The notes under the pieces: generated by a model
Databases searched by the model: none
Told to the model about the DNA's origin: nothing
What the model saw: only the letters and a program-made list of their open reading frames with translations
NCBI RefSeq assembly: GCF_000497445.1
Contig: NZ_CM002285.1
Location: forward strand, 7,306,722 to 7,331,491
Reading direction: 5' to 3'
Length of the DNA stretch: 24,770 nucleotides
DNA from: Streptomyces roseochromogenus subsp. oscitans DS 12.976
Lineage (GTDB): Bacteria > Actinomycetota > Actinomycetes > Streptomycetales > Streptomycetaceae
Position numbers and translations under genes: made by a program
Part shown: piece after piece, positions 6,921-17,652 of the stretch
Position numbering within the stretch: the stretch's first letter is position 1
Layout: every line of letters begins with the position of its first letter

Positions 6921-8756
6921 TCAGGCCCCTGTCTTGCCGAGCACTGCGGGCGCCTCGGCCTCTTCGTGGAACTCGAGCTGGCGGCGCCGGTTGGGGACGA
7001 GGCCCTCCGGCCTGAAGCGCATCAGCAGGATGAGCGCGACACCGAAGGCGAACAGCTGGTAGTTCCCGAGGAACTGGAGCTTGTTCGGGATGAGGAAGAG
7101 CAGCGAGGCGCCGATCAGCGGGCCGCCGATGGTGCCCATGCCGCCGAGCACGACCGCGGCCAGCAGGAACGCCGAGTTGGGCGGCACGGGACCGGCGAAG
7201 TAGTACTGCTCGGGCGTGACCGTGTAGGTCACATGGGCCTGTACGGTGCCGGCCAGCCCGGCGAGGCAGGCGCCGACGGCGAACGCGATCAGCTTGACCC
7301 GGAAGCCGTTGATGCCCATCGCGAGCGCGGCGGTCTCGTCCTCGCGGATGGCGACCCAGGCCCGTCCGATGCGGGAGTCACCGCTGCGCCGGAAGACGAG
7401 GACGACGACCGCGGTGATGACCAGCATCAGGAAGAAGTAGTTGGCGAACCGGCCGATGGTGAAGCCGGCGACGTCGTGCTGGGCGCCGAGGTCGACGCCG
7501 AGGATCTTCAGGTTCGGGATCGAGGAGATGCCGTTGGAGCCGTTGGTGATGTCCGGGCCGGAGGTGCCGTCCAGGTTGTTGGCCGTGATCCGGAAGATCT
7601 CACCGAAGCCGAGCGTGACGATGGCGAGGTAGTCGCCGCGCAGCCGCAGTGTCGGGGCGCCGATGAGGACGCCGAAGACCAGCGAGGCGGCGGCGCCGAC
7701 CAGTGCGGCCGCCCAGAACGGGAAGTGCACGCTGAGCGGCGAGCTGGGGGAGCCGGACACCAGGGCCGCCGCGTAGGCGCCGACGCCGAGGAACGCGACG
7801 TAGCCGAGGTCCAGCAGACCGGCGAGGCCGACGACGACGTTCAGGCCGAGGGCGACGGTGGCGAAGATGAGGATGTAGACGCCGAGGGTCGCGTACTGGT
7901 CGTCGGTCTGGGTGAACGGGAACAGGGCCGCCGCGACGAACGCGCCGCAGATCGTGATGTTCTGGTGCCTGCTGGTGATCTGCGAGGCGTGGACGATGAG
8001 CCCGGACTTGTTCAGCGCGGCGAAGCCGAACCCGGCGGTGATCAGGAAGCCGACGAAGAGTTCGTCGTACTCGGTGCCGATGCCGTAGGTGAAGACGGTC
8101 AGGGCGAGCGCGAGGACCGCGACGATGATCAGGATCTCGGCGTAGGCGGGGAGCTTGCCCACCGGGCGCGGCCGGTCGGCGGCGAAGGCGGCCTTGACGG
8201 TCTCCCAGGCCTGCCCGGCGCGGTGCCGGAACTGCTCCCAGCCGCTGTCCTCGGGGTCGACCGGGTCGGGTTCGGGCCGCTGGAACGGCAGCGCGAGGGC
8301 GCCGACGAGCGTGGCCAGGCTGGTGACGGCGACGAAGTAGCCGCCGGGCTCCAGGTTGACGACGCCGCCGAGTTCGACGCTGATCGCGATGACCGTGAAC
8401 CAGGCGGTGGCGAACGTGGCGAGCGCCGCGAGCTTCAGCGCGGGGTCCGCGCCGGCCGGGGCCAGCCACTTCAGACCCTTGACGCCGTACGACGCGAGGG
8501 CGAGCAGCGTGGTCAGGGCGGCGCCGATCAGCACCAGGACCTGCAGGCCGCCGGGGTAGCCGTAGACGGTGAGGTCGCCGGGGAAATCCTGCGTCCAGGT
8601 CCAGGACAGGAACGTGGAGACGATGGTGAGGACGGCGCCCGCGGTGGCCAGGGCCCGGCCGAGTGCGGGCGGGAGGCCGATGAGTCCGGTCGGGGTTCCG
8701 GCGGCGGGAACGCTCGGGGTTTCGGATGCCGTGGTCTGTGTGGTCATCGGTGTCAC
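6921..8756 (-). CDS. livM: Branched-chain amino acid ABC transporter permease LivM, extended
   Basis: Membrane permease of the liv importer, 611 residues. The C-terminal half (about 310-600) is the standard LivM permease, with GLNVVVGLAGLLDLGYVAFLG, the cytoplasmic-loop motif RAWVAIREDETAA that contacts the ATPases, and GGMGTIGGPLIGA. The N-terminal 300 residues are additional: a Ser/Thr/Pro-rich start, four hydrophobic segments, a hydrophilic linker (about 170-205, with PEPDPVDPED), then more hydrophobic segments. E. coli LivM (about 425 residues) is also extended, but less so. The start is either the GTG at 8756, which overlaps the livH stop as GTGA, or the ATG nine bases later at 8747; the sequence does not decide. 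Confidence 0.95.
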   Translation of the reverse strand: MTPMTTQTTASETPSVPAAGTPTGLIGLPPALGRALATAGAVLTIVSTFLSWTWTQDFPGDLTVYGYPGGLQVLVLIGAALTTLLALASYGVKGLKWLAPAGADPALKLAALATFATAWFTVIAISVELGGVVNLEPGGYFVAVTSLATLVGALALPFQRPEPDPVDPEDSGWEQFRHRAGQAWETVKAAFAADRPRPVGKLPAYAEILIIVAVLALALTVFTYGIGTEYDELFVGFLITAGFGFAALNKSGLIVHASQITSRHQNITICGAFVAAALFPFTQTDDQYATLGVYILIFATVALGLNVVVGLAGLLDLGYVAFLGVGAYAAALVSGSPSSPLSVHFPFWAAALVGAAASLVFGVLIGAPTLRLRGDYLAIVTLGFGEIFRITANNLDGTSGPDITNGSNGISSIPNLKILGVDLGAQHDVAGFTIGRFANYFFLMLVITAVVVLVFRRSGDSRIGRAWVAIREDETAALAMGINGFRVKLIAFAVGACLAGLAGTVQAHVTYTVTPEQYYFAGPVPPNSAFLLAAVVLGGMGTIGGPLIGASLLFLIPNKLQFLGNYQLFAFGVALILLMRFRPEGLVPNRRRQLEFHEEAEAPAVLGKTGA

Positions 8757-9685
8757 GCCCTGTCCGCGACGCGCTCGCCGAGCAGACCCTGTGGCCTGAA
8801 CAGCAGAACGAGGATGAGGAGTACGAAGGCCCAGACGTCGGCCCAGGACTGGCTGCCGAACTTCTCCATGCCCGGGAGGTCGGCGATGTAGGCGGTGGCC
8901 AGGGTCTCGGCGACGCCGAGGGCGAGGCCGCCGATCATCGCGCCGTAGATGTTGCCGATGCCGCCGAGGACGGCCGCGGTGAAGGCCTTCAGACCGAGGA
9001 TGAAGCCCATGCGGAAGTCGATCTGACCGTACTTCAGACCGTCGGCGACACCGCCGACGGCGGCGAACGCGGCGCCCAGCGCGAACGCGATCACGATGAT
9101 GCGGTCGGTGTTGACACCCATGAGCTTCGCGGTGTCCGGATCCTGCGCGGTGGCTTGCATACCGCGCCCGGTCCGGGTCTTCATGACGAAGTAGGCGAGG
9201 AACGCCATGCTGATGGGGGCCGCGACCACAAGGAAGATGTCACCGGTCTGGATGGTGACGTTGCCGATGTGGAAGGGGCCGCCGTTGATCTGCGGGAAGG
9301 TACGGGCCGACTTGGCGTCGGGGTACCAGGCCCAGACCGCCTGCTGCAGGGCCAGCGAGAGGCCGATCGCGGTGATGAGCGGGGCCAGCCGCGGTGCGCC
9401 CCGCAGGGGCCGGTAGGCGAACCGTTCCGCTCCGACGGCGACGAGGACCGCGACGATGATGCCGCCGATGAGCATCAGGGGCAGGGCCACCCACATGGAG
9501 GTGCCGTCGGGCAGGACGTACGCATAGACCGTGAGCGCGCCGAACGCGCCGGTCATGAAGATCTCGCCGTGGGCGAAGTTGATGAGCTGGACGATGCCGT
9601 AGACCATCGTGTAGCCAATGGCGACCAGCCCGTACATGGATCCCAGTAGCAGGCCGTTGACCAGCTGCTGCGGCAGTTCGTTCAC
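8753..9685 (-). CDS. livH: Branched-chain amino acid ABC transporter permease LivH
   Basis: Membrane permease partner of LivM, 310 residues, the usual LivH length. It starts QQLVNGLLLGSMYGLVAIGYTMVYG and contains the strongly conserved INFAHGEIFMTGAF segment. It also has the cytoplasmic motif GRGMQATAQDPDTAKLMGVN (ATPase contact) and the terminal LLFRPQGLLGE. About eight hydrophobic segments are visible. The GTG start at 9685 has GGAGGA about 8 bases upstream. Its stop overlaps the livM start. Confidence 0.97.
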   Translation of the reverse strand: MNELPQQLVNGLLLGSMYGLVAIGYTMVYGIVQLINFAHGEIFMTGAFGALTVYAYVLPDGTSMWVALPLMLIGGIIVAVLVAVGAERFAYRPLRGAPRLAPLITAIGLSLALQQAVWAWYPDAKSARTFPQINGGPFHIGNVTIQTGDIFLVVAAPISMAFLAYFVMKTRTGRGMQATAQDPDTAKLMGVNTDRIIVIAFALGAAFAAVGGVADGLKYGQIDFRMGFILGLKAFTAAVLGGIGNIYGAMIGGLALGVAETLATAYIADLPGMEKFGSQSWADVWAFVLLILVLLFRPQGLLGERVADRA

Positions 9686-9743
9686 CGCAAGTCCTCCGAG
9701 ACTTTCGGATGTTCGATGGGGTGTGCCGGATGTCCGGATGCGA

Positions 9744-9784
9744 GAGCGCGCGGGGCGCCAGTGGAACAGCGCCCCGCGCGGCTC
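9744..9784 (-). terminator. Intercistronic hairpin between livK and livH
   Basis: A 12-bp perfect stem (9747-9758 with 9769-9780) around a 10-base loop continues, after a one-base bulge, with three further pairs (9744-9746 with 9782-9784). It lies in the 124-base gap after the binding-protein gene and before the permease gene. By analogy with other binding-protein operons it probably acts as a partial terminator or 3' stabiliser, so that livK is expressed above the membrane genes. Two CCGGATG copies (9726-9732, 9734-9740) follow it. Confidence 0.75.
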
Positions 9785-9809
9785 ATGGGTGATACGGGTG
9801 CGGAGTGGG

Positions 9810-11036
9810 TCAGCCGCCGTTGTAGGTACCGGACGTCACGGTCTTCCAGGCGCCGCCCGTCACGGAGTAGACGGTGAGCTGCTTGTTCGTGGTGTCGCCG
9901 AATTCGTCGAAGGAGACCTTGCCGGTCACGCCGTCGAAGGAGACGTTCTGCATGGCCGCCGTGATCTTGGAGCGGGCGTCCGAGGGGACCTTCCCGTTGG
10001 ACACGACCTGCTTGACCGCCTGGATGATCGCCCACGCGGAGTCGTAGGCGTAGCCGCCGTAGGCGCCGTACTCCTCGTTGTAGCCGCCCGCCTTGTAGTT
10101 GGCGAGGAAGTCCTTGGCGGAGGGCAGCTGGTCGAGCGGGGCGCCGACCGAGGTGGCGAGGTCGCCGTTGCTCGCGGCACCGGCCAGCTTGATGTACGTC
10201 GGGTCGTAGATCGCGTCGCCGCCGACGACCGGGATGTTGGCGCCCGCGGCCTTGATCTGCTTGCTGAGCGGGCCGGCCTGCGGGTACTCGCCGCCGTAGT
10301 AGACGACATCGGCGCCGGAGTTCTTCACCTTGGTGGCGACGGCCGAGTAGTCCTTGGTGTCGGGGTTGATGTGCTCGGTGCCCGCCACGGTGCCGCCGAG
10401 CTTCTTGAACTCGTCGGTGAAGGTGGCGGCGAGGCCGGCGCCGTAGGTCTTCTTGTCGTCGATGACGAAGACCTTCTTCTTCTTGGCCTTGCCGTACACG
10501 TACTGAGCGGCGAACGGGCCCTGGATGGCGTCCGTGGTCGCGGTGCGGAAGTACGCCTTGTACGCACGGGCCTTCTTGGTCTGCCAGTTGGCGCCCTGGG
10601 TCAGGGCCGGGTTGGTGTTGGCGGGGGAGACCTCGACCAGTTTGGCGTCGTCGAAGACCTTCTGCATGGACTCGGCGACCGAGGAGTTCAGCGGGCCGAC
10701 CACACCCAGGACATCGGACTCGCTGACGAGCTTGGAGGCGTTCTGCTGGCCGGAGGAGGGCTGCGCCTGGTCGTCCAGGGGCTCCATCTTGAAGGTCACA
10801 CCGTCGACGACCTTCTGCTTGTTGGCCTGCTTGACGGCGAGGTCGACCGAGTTCTTGATGCCGAGGCCGATCGCGGAGAGGTCGCCCGTGAGGGGGGCGT
10901 CGACGCCGATGACGACGGTGGTGCCGCCCTTGGAGTCCGAGCCCTTGCCGCCGCTGTCGCGCGAGCCGCAGGCGGTGAGGGTGAGTGCTCCCGCGGCCAG
11001 CGCGGCGGTGATGGCGATGAGCGAACGTTGACGCAC
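9810..11036 (-). CDS. livK: Branched-chain amino acid ABC transporter substrate-binding lipoprotein LivK
   Basis: Extracytoplasmic binding protein of the liv importer, 408 residues, anchored to the outer face of the membrane as a lipoprotein. The signal peptide (RQRSLIAITAALAAGALTL) ends in lipobox L20-T-A-C23. The mature part is a type I periplasmic-binding fold: IGVDAPLTGDLSAIG near the N-terminus, VLGVVGPLNS in the first lobe, and the YYGGEYPQAG and YAYDSAWAI segments in the second. I chose GTG 11036 because the signal peptide begins there and AAAGGA lies 6-7 bases upstream; the open frame continues 28 codons further without support. First gene of livKHMGF. It probably binds Leu, Ile or Val, but the exact ligand is not readable. 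Confidence 0.96.
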   Translation of the reverse strand: MRQRSLIAITAALAAGALTLTACGSRDSGGKGSDSKGGTTVVIGVDAPLTGDLSAIGLGIKNSVDLAVKQANKQKVVDGVTFKMEPLDDQAQPSSGQQNASKLVSESDVLGVVGPLNSSVAESMQKVFDDAKLVEVSPANTNPALTQGANWQTKKARAYKAYFRTATTDAIQGPFAAQYVYGKAKKKKVFVIDDKKTYGAGLAATFTDEFKKLGGTVAGTEHINPDTKDYSAVATKVKNSGADVVYYGGEYPQAGPLSKQIKAAGANIPVVGGDAIYDPTYIKLAGAASNGDLATSVGAPLDQLPSAKDFLANYKAGGYNEEYGAYGGYAYDSAWAIIQAVKQVVSNGKVPSDARSKITAAMQNVSFDGVTGKVSFDEFGDTTNKQLTVYSVTGGAWKTVTSGTYNGG

Positions 11037-11127
11037 GATCAGTCCTTTCCCCAGGACGACCGCATCCCCCTGGAAGCGGTCGAGCCGCGCGCTGCCCGAC
11101 CATTCCAGCCGAAGAGGCAATCGGGGC

Positions 11128-11198
11128 GCGGTGACTGGCGGTGACTCTAAGCGTGTGTGGGGAACGTGGAGGAGAGTCTGACCAAGGCTGTGACTCTC
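11128..11198 (-). promoter_or_regulatory. Candidate livK promoter with GTGACT repeats
   Basis: On the minus strand TAGAGT (11149-11144) matches the -10 consensus TAGRRT and would give a leader of about 100 bases. GCGGTGACT occurs twice with a 10-base step (11128-11136, 11138-11146) over the predicted start, and GTGACTCT recurs at 11190-11197. GAGAGTC (11172-11178) and GACTCTC (11192-11198) form an inverted repeat with centres 20 bases apart, near the expected -35. No clear TTGACA is present. The repeats are seen directly; their role as operators is inference. Confidence 0.35.
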
Positions 11199-11763
11199 TT
11201 GTTATGACACGACGTAATGCAGAGCGGTACACCCTGGGGGGAAGGGCGAAATTACGGCCGATTCGCCCGGTCCGGAATATGAGAACCCGCAGGACTCACC
11301 TTGATCAATTCAGGTGTCTCAAGGGTTTTGGTGATGACGTGGCGCCGTTGTCGCAAGGGGCTTTCCGGACCTGAGAGGCGTGCTGCGGAGGGCGCAACCG
11401 GGCGGGCGGATGTGAATGCATATTGCGCGCGTATTACGCAGAGTTACATTCAGGGAAGGAGGTCCGGCGTTCATCGGCGCAATTCCGCAGTGCGTCACGT
11501 GCCGGGTTTTCATGATCTTGCGGTCCGAACCCGCCTTTGTCCGGAAGGGGGTTCGCGGGTCCGTCACCAGCGAAATTCCCGGATACGGCCGGGCGGCCGG
11601 GGGTGTGGTGGCCGGTTGTCCCCCACTCCACGCTCAGTAGCGTCGCGCGCAGGGCCCGCCCGTGGGCCGGCCAACGTATCGGCTCTAGTGGTGTCTTGAC
11701 ACTGTTCCACGGGGCTGGCGCCGCGCCGCGCCGCTGTCGGCTGGGGAGGGGGGAGGGCGACGG
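11199..11763. other. Intergenic region without a recognisable gene
   Basis: About 560 bases between the livK promoter and the end of the thioesterase unit. The frames here lack recognisable protein motifs, and the DNA is visibly richer in A and T than its neighbours around 11200-11560. Items present are a TTGATCAA palindrome (11300-11307), a perfect AAGGAGGT (11456-11463) with no start codon at a usable distance, a CACGTG (11497-11502), and GTGTC-TT-GACAC (11691-11702) with an embedded TTGACA. An untranslated RNA or a decayed gene is possible, but nothing proves either. Confidence 0.5.
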
Positions 11764-11782
11764 CCGGGCGCAAGCGGCCCGG
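11764..11782 (-). terminator. Possible terminator after the thioesterase gene
   Basis: CCGGGC (11764-11769) pairs with GCCCGG (11777-11782) around a 7-base loop, 12 bases past the thioesterase stop on the minus strand. It is short and has no T-tract, so it is a modest candidate. Confidence 0.4.
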
Positions 11783-11794
11783 TCCGCGGTGGGC

Positions 11795-12271
11795 CTACGC
11801 CTGTGCCGCGTCGCCGGGCCGGGCGTCCCGCAGCAGGCAGGTCAGCCGGGCACTGCACACCCGGCGGCCCTCCTCGTCGCTGATCACGATCTCGTACGTC
11901 GCCGTCGACCGGCCCCGGTGCACCGGCGTGGCCACACCGGTCACCAGGCCCGAACGGACCCCGCGGTGGTGCGTGCAGTTCAGGTCCACGCCGACCGCGA
12001 TCTTCGCGCTGCCGCCGTGCAGCATGGTGCCGACCGAGCCCAGGGTCTCCGCCAGCACCGCGGAGGCGCCGCCGTGCAGCAGGCCGTACGGCTGGGTGTT
12101 GCCTTCCACCGGCATGGTCCCGACGACCTTCTCCGGCGAGGCCTCCAGGATCTGCACACCCATCCGGGTGCCGAGGTGTCCTGCCGAGAACAGGGCGGGC
12201 AGGTCGACACCGAGCGCCGCGTACTCGTCGATGATCTCCTGCGGGAACTTCACTCGCTGCTGCTCACCCAT
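11795..12271 (-). CDS. PaaI-family hotdog thioesterase
   Basis: A 158-residue single-domain hotdog-fold thioesterase that hydrolyses an acyl-CoA or aryl-CoA in the cytosol. The family signature runs from N58 to S79: NTQPYGLLHGGAS with H66-G-G, followed by the catalytic-type acidic residue E75 in AVLAETLGS. The central helix and the strands after AVGVDLNCTHHRG fit the PaaI / YdiI (menaquinone thioesterase) group. The ATG at 12271 has CGGAG about 8 bases upstream. It lies 48 bases downstream of the molybdopterin oxidoreductase on the same strand, so the two may be co-transcribed, though a palindrome in the gap may give it separate control. No phenylacetate genes are nearby, so the paaI name is not justified. 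Confidence 0.9.
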   Translation of the reverse strand: MGEQQRVKFPQEIIDEYAALGVDLPALFSAGHLGTRMGVQILEASPEKVVGTMPVEGNTQPYGLLHGGASAVLAETLGSVGTMLHGGSAKIAVGVDLNCTHHRGVRSGLVTGVATPVHRGRSTATYEIVISDEEGRRVCSARLTCLLRDARPGDAAQA

Positions 12272-12307
12272 GGGCCCGGCTCCGTTCTGCGTCCACCTGT
12301 CTGCTGG

Positions 12308-12319
12308 CTGAGCAAACGC

Positions 12320-12323
<4 letters not shown>
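12308..12323. promoter_or_regulatory. Palindrome CTGAGC-AAAC-GCTCAG (possible TetR-type operator or hairpin)
   Basis: Two perfect 6-bp arms (12308-12313, 12318-12323) flank AAAC. The site overlaps the oxidoreductase stop codon and lies about 37 bases before the thioesterase start. The form resembles operators bound by TetR-family regulators of acyl-CoA metabolism, but could also be a small RNA hairpin. No regulator gene is adjacent. Confidence 0.4.
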
Positions 12324-14656
<2,333 letters not shown>

Positions 14657-14766
14657 CGCACGCTCCCCTTCGACTGCGTGTGAGAAGTACGCGGACGATC
14701 CTCCCACGGGCCACCGACAACGACGCCGTCGCCCGTCCTCTCTCCCTTCTCCCTCCGATCTCCTCC

Positions 14767-14802
14767 GAGGTGTCGGGCAGGCTTCGAGAGGCGTCGGGCA
14801 AG
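14767..14802. repeat. Two 15-bp direct repeats, 21-bp period, in the divergent promoter region
   Basis: GAGGTGTCGGGCAGG (14767-14781) and GAGGCGTCGGGCAAG (14788-14802) differ at two positions and start 21 bases apart, two turns of the helix. They lie between the start of the oxidoreductase (minus) and polA (plus), about 110 bases from either. A tandem regulator site is possible. Confidence 0.5.
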
Positions 14803-14911
14803 GAGTCGAACCGTCCTCAGCCACCTCCCGACCCCGGTCACTGTGTCCGCGCTCACACCCACCAGCGAGACGCGACCCGGACTGTCAGTGCGGCGTGGCA
14901 GGATCGGGGAC

Positions 14912-17638
14912 GTGGCAGAGACAGCATCGAAGAAAACCGACAAGACCCCCGGCGGTGGCCGTCCCCGGCTGATGCTCATGGACGGGCACTCGCTGGCCTA
15001 CCGCGCGTTCTTCGCGCTGCCCGCGGAGAACTTCACCACCGCGACCGGCCAGCCGACGAACGCGATCTACGGCTTCGCGTCGATGCTGGCCAACACCCTG
15101 CGTGACGAGGCGCCCACGCACTTCGCCGTGGCCTTCGACGTCTCGCGCAAGACCTGGCGCTCCGAGCGCTTCACCGAGTACAAGGCGAACCGCTCCAAGA
15201 CCCCGGACGAGTTCAAGGGTCAGGTCGAGCTGATCGGCGAGCTGCTCGACGCGATGCACGCCCCGCGCTTCGCCGTCGAGGGCTTCGAGGCGGACGACAT
15301 CATCGCCACCCTCGCCACGCAGGCCGAGGCCGCGGGCTTCGAGGTGCTGGTCGTCACCGGCGACCGCGACTCCTTCCAGCTGGTCACCGAGAACATCACC
15401 GTGCTGTACCCGACGAAGGGCGTCTCGGAGCTGACCCGGTTCACCCCGGAGAAGGTTCTGGAGAAGTACGGCTTGACGCCTGCCCAGTACCCCGACTTCG
15501 CGGCCCTGCGCGGCGACCCGTCCGACAACCTCCCGGGCATCCCCGGCGTCGGCGAGAAGACCGCCGCGAAGTGGATCAACCAGTTCGGCTCCTTCGCGGA
15601 CCTGGTCGAGCGCGCCGACGAGGTCAAGGGCAAGGCCGGGCAGAACCTCCGCGACCACCTGGAGTCGGTCAAGCTCAACCGCGTCCTCACCGAGCTGGAG
15701 CGCCAGGTCGAACTGCCCAAGGCAGTCCCCGACCTGGAGCGGGCCCCGTACGACCGCAAGGCCGTCGCGATGGTCCTGGACACCCTGGAGATCCGCAACC
15801 CGTCCCTGCGCGAGCGCCTCTTCGCCGTCGACCCGGGCGCCGAGGAGGCCGAGACCAACCCCGTGGCGACCGGCGGCGTGGAGATCGACGGCAAGATCTT
15901 GCGCACCGGCGAGCTGGCCCCCTGGCTCGCCGAGCACGGCGGCGGGACCCTGGGCGTCGCCACCGTCGACACCTGGGCACTGGGCACCGGCTCGGTCGCC
16001 GAGGTCGCCCTGGCCGCGGCCGGGGGAGCGGCCGTCCGGTTCGACCCGGCCGAGCTGGACGAGGCCGACGAGAACGCGTTCGCGGCCTGGCTGGCCGACG
16101 CCGCCCGCCCCAAGGTGTTCCACGACGCCAAGGGCGCCATGCGCGTCTTCGCCGAGCACGGCTGGTCCGTCGAGGGCGTGACCATGGACACCGCGCTCGC
16201 CGCCTACCTGGTCAAGCCGGGCCGCCGCTCCTTCGACCTGGACGCACTGTCCCTGGAGTACCTGCACCGCGAGCTGGCGCCCGCCGCCGCGGCCGACGGC
16301 CAGCTGGCCTTCGGTGCCGACGACGGCGCCGAGGCCGAGGCGCTGATGATCCAGGCCCGCGCGGTCCTCGACCTCGGTGAGGCCTTCGAGACCCGCCTGG
16401 AGGAGGTCGGCGCGGCGGACCTGCTGCGCGACATGGAGCTGCCCACGTCCGCGCTGCTCGCCCGCATGGAGCGGCACGGCATCGCGGCCGACCGAGCACA
16501 CCTGGAGGCGATGGAGCAGACGTTCGCGGGAGCGGTCCAGCAGGCCGTGAAGGAGGCCCACGCGGCCGCCGGTCACGAGTTCAACCTGGGCTCGCCCAAG
16601 CAGCTCCAGGAGGTCCTCTTCGGCGAGCTGGCCCTGCCGAAGACGAAGAAGACCAAGACCGGCTACACCACCGACGCCGACGCCCTGGCCTGGCTGGCCA
16701 CCCAGACCGACAACGAACTGCCGGTGATCATGCTCCGCCACCGCGAGCAGGCGAAGCTGCGCGTCACGGTCGAGGGGCTGATCAAGACCATCGCGGGCGA
16801 CGGCCGTATCCACACCACCTTCAACCAGACGGTGGCGGCGACGGGCCGCCTCTCCTCCACGGACCCGAACCTGCAGAACATCCCGGTCCGCACCGACGAG
16901 GGCCGGGCGATCCGCCGCGGCTTCGTGGTCGGCGAGGGCTTCGAGTCGCTGATGACCGCCGACTACAGCCAGATCGAGCTGCGCGTGATGGCCCACCTCT
17001 CCGAGGACGAGGGCCTGATCCGGGCGTTCACCTCCGGCGAGGACCTGCACACCACGGCCGCGTCCCAGGTGTTCGGCGTCGAGCCCGCCGCGGTGGACGC
17101 GGAGATGCGCCGCAAGATCAAGGCGATGTCGTACGGCCTGGCCTACGGCCTCTCCGCGTTCGGCCTCTCCCAGCAGCTGAACATCGAGGCGGCCGAGGCC
17201 CGCGCCCTCATGGACGCGTACTTCGAGCGCTTCGGCGGCGTCCGGGACTATCTGCGCCGGGCGGTCGACGAGGCGCGGGCGACGGGCTACACGGCGACGC
17301 TCTTCGGCCGCCGCCGCTACCTCCCCGACCTCAACAGCGACAACCGCCAGCGCCGCGAGGCGGCCGAGCGCATGGCCCTGAACGCGCCCATCCAGGGCAC
17401 GGCGGCCGACATCGTCAAGATCGCCATGCTCAAGGTGGACAGCGCGCTGCGGGCAGCGGACCTGAAGTCCCGCATGCTCCTCCAGGTCCACGACGAAATC
17501 GTCCTGGAGATCGCCCCCGGCGAGCGGGCGGCCGCGGAAGAGATCGTCCGCCACGAAATGGCGAACGCCGTCCACCTCCACGCCCCCTTGGACGTCTCGG
17601 TCGGCGCGGGCCCGGACTGGGAATCGGCGGCGCACTAG
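14912..17638 (+). CDS. polA: DNA polymerase I
   Basis: DNA polymerase I, 908 residues, fills gaps and removes primers in replication and repair. Domains in order are the 5' nuclease (about 20-310: LMLMDGHSLAYRAFFAL, FEADDIIATLA, VVTGDRDSFQLV), a degenerate 3'-5' exonuclease fold (about 320-500), and the polymerase domain (about 520-908). Polymerase motif A is at D684 (DYSQIELRVMAHL), the O-helix motif B reads RRKIKAMSYGLAYG with Y741, and motif C is VHDE with D861. The exonuclease domain lacks the first DxE motif (it reads ATVDTWALG) and the later catalytic Asp residues, so proofreading should be absent, as in Taq and mycobacterial Pol I. I chose GTG 14912, where conserved sequence begins (AETASKKTDK); GGGGA is close upstream and CAGGAT (14899-14904) could be a -10 for a near-leaderless start. 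A GTG at 14843 is the alternative. Confidence 0.98.
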   Translation: MAETASKKTDKTPGGGRPRLMLMDGHSLAYRAFFALPAENFTTATGQPTNAIYGFASMLANTLRDEAPTHFAVAFDVSRKTWRSERFTEYKANRSKTPDEFKGQVELIGELLDAMHAPRFAVEGFEADDIIATLATQAEAAGFEVLVVTGDRDSFQLVTENITVLYPTKGVSELTRFTPEKVLEKYGLTPAQYPDFAALRGDPSDNLPGIPGVGEKTAAKWINQFGSFADLVERADEVKGKAGQNLRDHLESVKLNRVLTELERQVELPKAVPDLERAPYDRKAVAMVLDTLEIRNPSLRERLFAVDPGAEEAETNPVATGGVEIDGKILRTGELAPWLAEHGGGTLGVATVDTWALGTGSVAEVALAAAGGAAVRFDPAELDEADENAFAAWLADAARPKVFHDAKGAMRVFAEHGWSVEGVTMDTALAAYLVKPGRRSFDLDALSLEYLHRELAPAAAADGQLAFGADDGAEAEALMIQARAVLDLGEAFETRLEEVGAADLLRDMELPTSALLARMERHGIAADRAHLEAMEQTFAGAVQQAVKEAHAAAGHEFNLGSPKQLQEVLFGELALPKTKKTKTGYTTDADALAWLATQTDNELPVIMLRHREQAKLRVTVEGLIKTIAGDGRIHTTFNQTVAATGRLSSTDPNLQNIPVRTDEGRAIRRGFVVGEGFESLMTADYSQIELRVMAHLSEDEGLIRAFTSGEDLHTTAASQVFGVEPAAVDAEMRRKIKAMSYGLAYGLSAFGLSQQLNIEAAEARALMDAYFERFGGVRDYLRRAVDEARATGYTATLFGRRRYLPDLNSDNRQRREAAERMALNAPIQGTAADIVKIAMLKVDSALRAADLKSRMLLQVHDEIVLEIAPGERAAAEEIVRHEMANAVHLHAPLDVSVGAGPDWESAAH

Positions 17639-17652
17639 CCTGCGGGGCTTGA

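Noticed and set aside
11319..11567. An 82-codon frame on the minus strand in the intergenic region
   Set aside because: No ribosome site, no domain, and amino acid content unlike Streptomyces coding sequence.
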